Positions 57,586 through 64,000 of a stretch of 64,000 bases of DNA are shown here, in pieces. The stretch covers positions 1 through 64,000 of the forward strand of contig CANQTW010000003.1 of NCBI GenBank assembly GCA_947626845.1, given 5' to 3'. How positions within the stretch are numbered: the first letter of the stretch is position 1; each line of letters opens with the position of its first letter. Both the position numbers and the translations under genes were made by a program. The notes beneath the pieces are model-generated. The model saw nothing but the letters and a program-made list of their open reading frames with translations. It was not told the origin of the DNA and searched no databases. Source of the stretch: an uncultured Oscillospiraceae bacterium. Its GTDB lineage: Bacteria > Bacillota > Clostridia > Oscillospirales > Oscillospiraceae.

Positions 57586-59565
57586 ATGAACGACATAATT
57601 CTCCTTCTGCCTGTTTTTCTCCCCGCTGTCGGGGCGGCGGCCTCTTATATCGTGGGGAGAAAAAGCAAACCCCTCCGGGATCATCTGGCGGACGCTGTGG
57701 GGATCGCCGAATTTATCGTCTGCGCCGTTCTTTTGGCCTTTGTATGCGCCGGACGGACCTTTTCCCTCTCCCTTCCCAGTATCTGCGGACGGGGCCTCTC
57801 CTTTAAGCTGGACGGCTTTCGGGCCTTGTACGCTTTGATCGCCGCCCTCATGTGGATGATGACGACGGTATTCTCAAGGGAGTATCTGGCCCACTACAGG
57901 AACCGCAACCGTTACTACCTCTTTTCGCTCCTGACCTGCGGGGCCACGGCGGGCGTGTTTCTTTCCAACGACTTCTTTACCACGTTTATCTTTTTCGAGA
58001 TCATGTCCTTCACAAGCTATGTGATGGTGGTTCAGGATGAAAAACCTGCCGCCATGCGGGCGGGCACTACCTACCTTGCCGTGGCGGTCATCGGCGGTAT
58101 GGTCATGCTGATGGGCCTTTTCCTGATGGAGCAGAGACTGGGGACGCTGGATTTTGACCGGCTCCACACGGCGGTAGAGGCCCTTGCGGACAAATCTGTC
58201 CTCTACCTCCCCGGCGCGCTGATCCTCTTTGGCTTCGGGGCCAAGGCGGGTATGTTCCCCCTGCACATCTGGCTCCCCAAGGCCCACCCGGTCGCTCCCG
58301 CCCCGGCCTCGGCCTTGCTGTCGGGCATCCTCACAAAAGCCGGCGTCTTTGGCGTATTGGTTCTCACCGTGCGGGTATTCCTGCACGACGCCCTCTGGGG
58401 CAAGGCGATCCTGGCCCTGGGCGTTATCACCATGGTCCTGGGCGCTGTGCTGGCCGTGTTCTCCATCGACCTGAAACGCACCCTGGCCTGCTCGTCCATG
58501 TCCCAGATCGGCTTTATTTTAGTGGGGGTGGGGATGCAGGAGCTTTTGGGTGAAGAAAACGCCCTGGCCGTCTGGGGTACGGGCCTCCATATGGTCAACC
58601 ATTCCCTCTTTAAGCTGGTGCTCTTTATGTGCGCCGGTGTGGTGTTTATGAATCTCCATGAGCTGGAGCTCAATAAAATACGCGGCTGGGGCCGCCATAA
58701 GCCTCTTCTCAATGTCTGCTTTCTCATGGGCGCGCTCGGTATCGCCGGTGTGCCTCTCTGGAACGGCTACATCAGCAAGACCCTGCTGCATGAATCCATT
58801 GTGGAATATATCGAGCTTTTGGCGGAGGCCGGCGGCTCCACAGGCATTTATCATGCCGTAGAGTGGCTTTTCCTCCTCTCCGGCGGCCTGACGGCGGCCT
58901 ATATGACAAAGCTCTATGTGGCGATCTTCGTGGAAAAGCCCGATAAGCCCGTGGAGAAAAAGCCTTATATGAATTGGCAATCCGCTCTTGCCATCGGCCT
59001 CCCCGCCCTGGCTCTGCCGGTGATGGGCCTGTTCCCCACTCCCCTCATGGGCGGCGCGGCAAGGCTTATGCAGGGCTTCATGAACGGCGAAGGTCCTGAA
59101 CATGCCGTCGCATGGTTCTCCCTTGCCAATCTCAAGGGGGCGCTGATCTCCCTGATTGTCGGCGTGGCGGTATATTTCCTCGTCATCCGGCTGCTCCTGA
59201 TGCGCAGGGATGAGCGTGGAAAAAAGTTTTATGTAAACCTATGGCCCGCGTGGCTGGACCTGGAAAACCTTCTCTACCGGCCTCTTATCGAAAAGCTTCT
59301 CCCCTTTCTGGGTGCCCTCGTATGCCGGATATTGGACAATCTCACCGACTGGGGCGTGGCCCTGCTGAACCATACCCTTCTGCGCCCCAAGCCCATTCCC
59401 CCGCGTGAGGACGCGGATTATGAGCCGGGCGACTACACCCCTGCCGTCCGCCGGAGCTATACCTTCCAGCGCATCGCCGGAAGCGTCTCCTATTCCCTCC
59501 TGCTCTTTGGCCTGGGCTTCTGCGCCGCCATGGGCTTCCTGATCCTGATCCTGCTGACAAAGTAA
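57586..59565 (+). CDS. Large proton/cation-translocating subunit 4 (NuoL/MrpA-like)
   Basis: A 659-aa protein, the longest of the four. It has FIFFEIMSFTSYV and AKAGMFPLHIWLPKAHPVAP, then an extra C-terminal region (about 510-659) with a hydrophilic stretch (NLWPAWLDLENLL) and two helices, as in membrane-hydrogenase-type subunits. It lacks the MrpA-type MbhD/E tail, which is encoded separately upstream. ATG 57586 follows GGGAGGTG. Last gene before the terminator. Confidence 0.92.
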   Translation: MNDIILLLPVFLPAVGAAASYIVGRKSKPLRDHLADAVGIAEFIVCAVLLAFVCAGRTFSLSLPSICGRGLSFKLDGFRALYALIAALMWMMTTVFSREYLAHYRNRNRYYLFSLLTCGATAGVFLSNDFFTTFIFFEIMSFTSYVMVVQDEKPAAMRAGTTYLAVAVIGGMVMLMGLFLMEQRLGTLDFDRLHTAVEALADKSVLYLPGALILFGFGAKAGMFPLHIWLPKAHPVAPAPASALLSGILTKAGVFGVLVLTVRVFLHDALWGKAILALGVITMVLGAVLAVFSIDLKRTLACSSMSQIGFILVGVGMQELLGEENALAVWGTGLHMVNHSLFKLVLFMCAGVVFMNLHELELNKIRGWGRHKPLLNVCFLMGALGIAGVPLWNGYISKTLLHESIVEYIELLAEAGGSTGIYHAVEWLFLLSGGLTAAYMTKLYVAIFVEKPDKPVEKKPYMNWQSALAIGLPALALPVMGLFPTPLMGGAARLMQGFMNGEGPEHAVAWFSLANLKGALISLIVGVAVYFLVIRLLLMRRDERGKKFYVNLWPAWLDLENLLYRPLIEKLLPFLGALVCRILDNLTDWGVALLNHTLLRPKPIPPREDADYEPGDYTPAVRRSYTFQRIAGSVSYSLLLFGLGFCAAMGFLILILLTK

Positions 59566-59576
59566 AATCAGGCATG

Positions 59577-59618
59577 AAAATCCCCCGTGCCTCCTTTGAA
59601 GGCGCGGGGGAAGTTTTT
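59577..59618 (+). terminator. Terminator of the antiporter operon
   Basis: TCCCCCGTGCC pairs with GGCGCGGGGGA, with a TTTTT tail. Confidence 0.88.
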
Positions 59619-59624
59619 ATGCCG

Positions 59625-61775
59625 TTATTCGCCGCAGGGAAGGTGGGAGACGAATTTCCATCCGTCGCCGCTTTGGCGGATGGTGAGCACATGATCGCTC
59701 GACCAGAGGGTGAGGATGTCGCCCTGGCGCTCACCGTAGAGGGGGTAGAACCACCCCGGACCAAAGTCGCTGGTGAAGGTGTAGAAGGAGTCGTATTTCT
59801 CCAGGTAGAGAAGCTGGCTCCGCCAGTCCTTGCTCATATCGTCCAGAGTGATCCCAGCGTACTTCTCCAGCACATAGTCCACCGCGAAAGCGGGAATCTT
59901 GTGGCAGGGCAGCGCATCCAGCCAGGCGGTATCTACCTCCCCGCTCCTTTCCTGAACAACCTGATATACGTCCGCAAGCTCCTCATCAGAGGGTTCCTGT
60001 TCATGGTAAAAGATTGCGTCCCTTAAACTAAATTCTTCCGGCCAGCCGAAGTAGTACAGGAACTCACCCAGATCCAGATTCCTGGGGTCGGACCAGTCGG
60101 AACGGAAGAAGCCGTTGACGGAGGAGGGATACCCCGTACCGTTAGACGTGTATTCGCCCCTGAATTCCTCGCGCCACTGCGACAGCTCCTCCTCCGTGAT
60201 GGGCGTACCGCCGATGCTGAGCTTGGAGGCAGTGCGGGCGTCAAGAAACCAGTTATAAAGCGTTGTGTAGATGTCCCGTCTGTCGATTCCCTCCACGTCG
60301 GGGATATAGCTGGCCTCCAGCCAGACATCGCCCATCCAGGTCTCCAGGTGGATGACGCTGATGTTCTGGAAGGCGGTGATTTTCCATGGCTGTGACGAAA
60401 CCCCGGACGCCGGCTGGAGAACCACGGTAAGATAATCTTCATACGCGCCGGGATCGGTCTTTTTCCAGACAGTGGTGCTGAGCTGTTTAAGATATTTTTC
60501 CGCCAGCACCGCTTTACCGCCGTTGACGGGGTCCTCCAACTCATTCCACTCCTTGTCGGAAAGCTCCAGATCGTTTACGCTCACCACGCCGTCCAGCAGC
60601 GCCGCCAGCGTGTCGCCGTCTCCGGGAAGCTTGAAGGTGTCCTCCGGCTCCGTGGAAGCATCAAAGGTGTCCCCGGCTGTATCCTCCGTGGAATCCTCGG
60701 TGGGATCGTCTCCCTTGTTTACGCCGGTATCGTCGAGCTTCCCGCCGGCAAAGGCGCACCCCACGGTGACTGCCGCAATCAGCAGGGCCGCCAGCGCCAC
60801 GGTCAGTGTTGTCCGGGGCCTTCTGGCGATCATGGTCACGCGCTCCTTCAGCTGTTTTTTCGTGCCGGACATGGTGGTAGCCACGCACAGGGGCGACAGT
60901 CCCGCGGGCCGTCTGGAAAGCTCGATCAGCGTGGCGCCATAGCGGTCCCAGGCGTCTCCGCCCAGACGCTTCAGCGCGCCCGCGTCGGCGCAAAGCTCGC
61001 TGTCCTGCCTTGACAGCTTTGCGGCGTACCACACCAGGGGGTTATACCAGTGTATCGCCAGAGCCGCGCACCGGAGGGCCGCCCACAGCGGATCAAGATG
61101 CCGCCGGTGGGACAGCTCATGGGCCAGAACATGGCCGAGCCGTTCCTCATCACACACCGTTTCGGGGTTTATGTAGACGCTTCCGGCAAAGAGGCAGGAG
61201 GAATCCAGCCCCTCCACCGCCCAGACGCGCACGGGACAAGCGGCCTCCACCGGCACGCGACGCTTTCTCAGCCGGACATACATGGTTATGTTTGTGATGA
61301 CGATCAGCGCCGCCGTCAAAACCGTTCCGGCAAGCCAGATAACCCCCAACACACGGCGCGCGGTGATCGTCCGTTCCATCCGTTCAAAACGCTGAGGCGA
61401 CACGTCCACAGCTACCGGGACATAGCCTGTTGATGGCGTCCCATCGCTTTGGGTCGCGTCTGTCCCCTGCTCCCCCAGCGCCACGGTGACGTCATTATTC
61501 TGATAATGCCCGGTAACGGTCCCGTTCTCCTCAAGACGGATGGAATCCAGCTCCCGCACGGTCTCCATGTCCTGAACGAACTCCGCCACAGAGGCCGCCG
61601 ACTCCACGCTGATGGGACTGTGCCACAGCGTTCCGGGATAGAGGAGCCTTACAAGCACCAGCGCCCAGAGGGCATACCGCAGTCCCGGCCTGAGCTTCCG
61701 CCCAAGGCATTGCCGTATGGCGATGACCGCCAGAATCAGCAGACAGCTTGTGAGGACCCATGTAAGCTCAGACAT
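59625..61775 (-). CDS. M56-family (BlaR1/MecR1-like) membrane metallopeptidase
   Basis: A 716-aa protein. The N-terminal membrane part (about 1-330) holds the zinc motif HELSH at 219-223 and further helices, as in BlaR1. The extracytoplasmic part (about 350-716) does not look like a penicillin-binding sensor: no SxxK and no KTG are evident. ATG 61775 is seven bases after GGAGG. It is co-transcribed with the BlaI-like gene; on signal it probably cleaves or inactivates that repressor. Confidence 0.88.
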   Translation of the reverse strand: MSELTWVLTSCLLILAVIAIRQCLGRKLRPGLRYALWALVLVRLLYPGTLWHSPISVESAASVAEFVQDMETVRELDSIRLEENGTVTGHYQNNDVTVALGEQGTDATQSDGTPSTGYVPVAVDVSPQRFERMERTITARRVLGVIWLAGTVLTAALIVITNITMYVRLRKRRVPVEAACPVRVWAVEGLDSSCLFAGSVYINPETVCDEERLGHVLAHELSHRRHLDPLWAALRCAALAIHWYNPLVWYAAKLSRQDSELCADAGALKRLGGDAWDRYGATLIELSRRPAGLSPLCVATTMSGTKKQLKERVTMIARRPRTTLTVALAALLIAAVTVGCAFAGGKLDDTGVNKGDDPTEDSTEDTAGDTFDASTEPEDTFKLPGDGDTLAALLDGVVSVNDLELSDKEWNELEDPVNGGKAVLAEKYLKQLSTTVWKKTDPGAYEDYLTVVLQPASGVSSQPWKITAFQNISVIHLETWMGDVWLEASYIPDVEGIDRRDIYTTLYNWFLDARTASKLSIGGTPITEEELSQWREEFRGEYTSNGTGYPSSVNGFFRSDWSDPRNLDLGEFLYYFGWPEEFSLRDAIFYHEQEPSDEELADVYQVVQERSGEVDTAWLDALPCHKIPAFAVDYVLEKYAGITLDDMSKDWRSQLLYLEKYDSFYTFTSDFGPGWFYPLYGERQGDILTLWSSDHVLTIRQSGDGWKFVSHLPCGE

Positions 61776-62145
61776 GCTCATCCCTCCCCTTCCTCAGCTC
61801 CCGGTACAGCTCCTCGATATCCTCGTCCGAAAGGGCGCACTCCCTGGCCATCGTATTGACCAGAAGGCCCAGGCCGCCTGTCTTGATCCGTGCCAGCGTG
61901 TTTTTGGCCTCCTGCTTGACGGCATCCTCCCGTGAAAACTTGGGATAGAAAAGCTTGGCCCTTCCGGAGCAGTCCGCCCAGACAGCTCCCTTGTCCGCCA
62001 GCCTTCCCAGCATGATATTGACGGTTGCCTTGCTCCACCCTGTTTCTTCCGCCAGCCGTTCAACCATGGTACCGATGGTCAAGGGGCTTTCCTCCCAGAG
62101 CAGATTCATAAGCTTCCATTCTCCGTCCGAAAGCGACAGCTTCAT
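61768..62145 (-). CDS. BlaI/MecI/CopY-type repressor
   Basis: A 125-aa winged-helix protein (MKLSLSDGEWKLMNLLWE, then WSKATVNIMLGRLADKG) with a C-terminal dimerisation and cleavage region. ATG 62145 lies downstream of GGAGG, while an upstream ATG at 62169 lies before it. It overlaps the M56 gene and should bind the palindrome at its own promoter. Confidence 0.92.
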   Translation of the reverse strand: MKLSLSDGEWKLMNLLWEESPLTIGTMVERLAEETGWSKATVNIMLGRLADKGAVWADCSGRAKLFYPKFSREDAVKQEAKNTLARIKTGGLGLLVNTMARECALSDEDIEELYRELRKGRDEHV

Positions 62146-62171
62146 TGATAATGTACCTCCTTCAGGCATAT

Positions 62172-62218
62172 ATAACAGCTGTTATCTTATTTATAACATG
62201 ATGAATAACAAATGTCAA
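62172..62218 (-). promoter_or_regulatory. Promoter and BlaI-type operator
   Basis: On the minus strand, TTGACA (62213-62218), 17-bp spacer, TATAAA (62190-62195). The perfect 14-bp palindrome ATAACAGCTGTTAT (62172-62185) covers the expected start of transcription, and GTTAT half-sites flank the -10. Confidence 0.78.
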
Positions 62219-62321
62219 CCACTTTTTCAAAATTTTTTCAGCTTTTTTTCTGGCCGTTTCATCATGCCGCGCATAGGATGGTGTGGACGTTGGTCCACTC
62301 TAAATTTGGAGGAATCATGTT

Positions 62322-62783
62322 TTGGAAAATATGAAGCCCGAAATGGGCTCTGACTGCGGGTATAAATGCGGGATGCTGCCCATGTGCGCGCCTCTCGCCA
62401 CTTCCTGGGTACCGCCCCAGGGGGAGAATTCGCCCATGTACGCGCCCCAGGAGGCGCTGACGCGCGGGACGCTTTTCCCCGGTCTTGACCTGCCCTTTAT
62501 GAATATGGTCAACAAGTCAAACCCATACGCCGGCACGCCCCTGGGCGAGTTGATGGCGCTTGCCTTCATGGCCAAGGAGCTTCAGCTCTATCTGGACACC
62601 CACCCCGATGACAAGGAGGCCTTCAAGGCCCTCCGCGACACCCTCGCCCTCAAGCGAGAGGGGATGGCCCGCTATGTGAAGCTCTACGGTCCGCTGACGT
62701 TCGATCAGCTTGAGGACTGCGACAGGTACAGCTGGCTTGACGGTCCCTGGCCCTGGGAATACAGCGAAAGGATGGGTAAATAA
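62322..62783 (+). CDS. Fused CotJA-CotJB spore coat protein
   Basis: A 153-aa protein from TTG 62322, nine bases after GGAGG. Residues about 25-65 match CotJA (PQEALTRGTLFPGLDLPF) and residues about 70-153 match CotJB (KELQLYLDTHPDDKEA, KLYGPLTFDQLE, GPWPWEY). In B. subtilis these are two genes before cotJC; here one protein holds both. It should be a coat component of the spore. Confidence 0.85.
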   Translation: MENMKPEMGSDCGYKCGMLPMCAPLATSWVPPQGENSPMYAPQEALTRGTLFPGLDLPFMNMVNKSNPYAGTPLGELMALAFMAKELQLYLDTHPDDKEAFKALRDTLALKREGMARYVKLYGPLTFDQLEDCDRYSWLDGPWPWEYSERMGK

Positions 62784-62786
62784 GCA

Positions 62787-63383
62787 ATGTTTTCATATGT
62801 CAAAAGCCTGCAATACCCCGTAAAGATCCGCAACACAAACCCAGCCCTGGCCAAGTTTATTATCAGTCAGTACGGCGGCCCCGACGGCGAGTTGGGCGCC
62901 TCTCTTCGGTATCTCAGCCAGCGGTACTCCATGCCCTACCCGGAGCTTCGGGGGCTTCTCACAGACATCGGCGTTGAGGAGCTGGGGCATTTTGAGATGG
63001 TGGCCTCCATCATCCACCAGTTGACCCGCGAAATGACCCCGGAGGAGATCAAAAAAGCCGGCTTCGACACCTACTTTGTGGATCACACCGCCGGCATCTA
63101 CCCCCAGTTCGCTTCCGGGACGCCCTGGACCGCCGCCACCATCGGCGTCAAGGGCGACACCATCACCGACCTCACCGAGGACATGGGCGCGGAGCAGAAG
63201 GCCCGCACCACCTATGACAACATTTTAAGGCTCTCCGATGACCCGGACGTCAACAACGTCATTAAATTCCTGCGGGAACGGGAGGTCGTCCACTTCCAGC
63301 GCTTCGGCGAGGCGCTGGGCAAGACCCTTGAAAAGCTGGATCAGAAGAACGTCTACTATATGAACCCGTCCTTTGACAAGTGA
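62787..63383 (+). CDS. cotJC: CotJC spore coat manganese catalase-like protein
   Basis: A 198-aa ferritin-like protein of the manganese catalase family with the EELGHFEM helix and the later E-x2-H helix (REREVVHFQRF) supplying dinuclear metal ligands. It follows the CotJA-CotJB fusion by three bases and is probably transcribed with it late in sporulation in the mother cell. Confidence 0.95.
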   Translation: MFSYVKSLQYPVKIRNTNPALAKFIISQYGGPDGELGASLRYLSQRYSMPYPELRGLLTDIGVEELGHFEMVASIIHQLTREMTPEEIKKAGFDTYFVDHTAGIYPQFASGTPWTAATIGVKGDTITDLTEDMGAEQKARTTYDNILRLSDDPDVNNVIKFLREREVVHFQRFGEALGKTLEKLDQKNVYYMNPSFDK

Positions 63384-63415
63384 CCGGTCCTGCCTCCTGA
63401 TATATTTATTTGAAT

Positions 63416-63443
63416 TGACGGCGCGGAGTGATCCGCGCCGTCA
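63416..63443. terminator. Hairpin between cotJC and the oxidoreductase gene
   Basis: TGACGGCGCGGA pairs with TCCGCGCCGTCA around GTGA. It lacks a clear T-run but lies between convergent genes. Confidence 0.6.
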
Positions 63444-63488
63444 GGCAGTTTATAGCTTTTTTAGAGTGCCCATTTCCCTACGGGCTGT

Positions 63489-64000
63489 TTACTCCTCCGC
63501 GCGGTTGACCACGGGAATGTTTTCCGGTTCCTTCTGGGCGCGGCCCTGCCGCCGCTCAGTGAGGTAGCGGTCCATCTCGTCAGCCACGATCTTGGCGCTT
63601 CTGGCGGCCTCAACCACCGTTTTAGCGCCCAGAGACACGTCGCCGGCGGCGAAGATACCTTCCCTGGTGGTCCGGCCATGCTCATCGGTGGCCAAAAGAC
63701 CGCGTTCATTCATGTTGAGGCCGGTGGTAGTATTGACGATGCGGCTCTGAGCGCCCTGGGATATGGCGACGATCACGTTGTCGCAGGGGAACAGCATGGG
63801 GTCGGAAACGGCGGTGACGTTGCCCTCCTCGTCAAAGGTACGCTGTTTAAAGACAACGCCCTCGTCGCGGATCTCCACGGTCTCGATGCCGTACATCATG
63901 TCCACGCCGTCGGCGATGGCGTAATCAAGCTCCCTCTGGCTGGCGGCGGCCACGGGTTCACGGCAGAAGACGTGGACATGCCGCGCTCCCTTCCGGAGGG
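63489..64000 (-). CDS. GltD-like FAD/NAD(P) oxidoreductase, 5' part beyond the window
   Basis: The C-terminal part of a pyridine nucleotide-disulfide oxidoreductase: ADGVDMMYGIETVEI, DNVIVAISQGAQ and the FAD-binding GIFAAGDVSLGAKTVVEA, as in glutamate synthase small subunits and related electron-input modules. Coding continues through 63954-64000 (RKGARHVHVFCRE in the same frame), so the start lies outside the window. The partner enzyme is unknown. Confidence 0.88.
   Translation of the reverse strand, partial: LRKGARHVHVFCREPVAAASQRELDYAIADGVDMMYGIETVEIRDEGVVFKQRTFDEEGNVTAVSDPMLFPCDNVIVAISQGAQSRIVNTTTGLNMNERGLLATDEHGRTTREGIFAAGDVSLGAKTVVEAARSAKIVADEMDRYLTERRQGRAQKEPENIPVVNRAEE

Overview
The window looks like a chromosome segment of an anaerobic, spore-forming Clostridia, most probably an Oscillospiraceae-type gut bacterium. 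The support is an electron-bifurcating [FeFe] hydrogenase operon, sporulation genes (a SpoIIM-like protein and CotJ coat proteins), sigma-A promoters, strong AGGAGG ribosome sites and frequent TTG/GTG starts. From about 25.2 kb rightwards the DNA is GC-rich core genome. The left 25 kb is an accreted mobile region.

Mobile region (1-25130). Two related integrative mobilizable elements (IMEs) lie in tandem. Each has a divergent XRE repressor, an excisionase-like protein, a tyrosine integrase, a MobC-like protein, a RepA-like ATPase, a structured oriT-like gap, a Mob/Pre relaxase and TnpV. IME1 (67-7849) also carries an ECF sigma/anti-sigma pair. IME2 (from 7836) has a frameshifted relaxase. Downstream, AT-rich cargo is divided by further copies of the element right end. 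The cargo blocks are a PaeR7I-type restriction-modification pair plus an OLD-family nuclease (13900-17464), a one-gene block (17738-18082), a block of two small overlapping ORFs (18287-18783), and a six-gene block (19585-24964). That last block encodes an HTH regulator, two zinc-ribbon membrane proteins, an SPFH-GYF2 protein, a transglutaminase-like protein and an unknown protein. Every right end has a core resembling CGAGTGGGAATGAA (degenerate at one), preceded by 115-120 bp by a pair of TGRYARC heptamers 11 bp apart. The cargo blocks have no integrase, so they behave like cis-mobilizable cassettes or remnants that IME integrases could act on. An IS200/IS605 remnant sits in the last block. 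This array and its last block are the best candidates for an undescribed system.

Core genome, left part (25.2-41.4 kb): a double-GNAT protein, a nitrilase-family hydrolase, tag, a membrane glycerophosphodiesterase, the hydCBA-type hydrogenase operon with a Rex-like operator, a membrane protein with a small HTH regulator, a GntR-ABC transporter operon, an unusual cluster of six hairpins, a phosphodiester glycosidase, tgt, a lipobox-bearing YajC and a TIGR04086-like membrane protein.

Core genome, right part (41.7-64 kb): spoIIM-xerD, the nadB-nadC operon, two paralogous small membrane proteins, a second Xer-like recombinase, radA, a cell-wall amidase, a ten-gene Mrp/Mbh-like cation antiporter operon with four large NuoL/M/N-type subunits, a BlaI/BlaR1-like pair, a fused CotJA-CotJB protein with CotJC, and the 3' part of a GltD-like oxidoreductase that runs off the right edge. 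The hydrogenase and antiporter loci fit a fermentative metabolism that balances NAD(P)H and ferredoxin and uses ion gradients.
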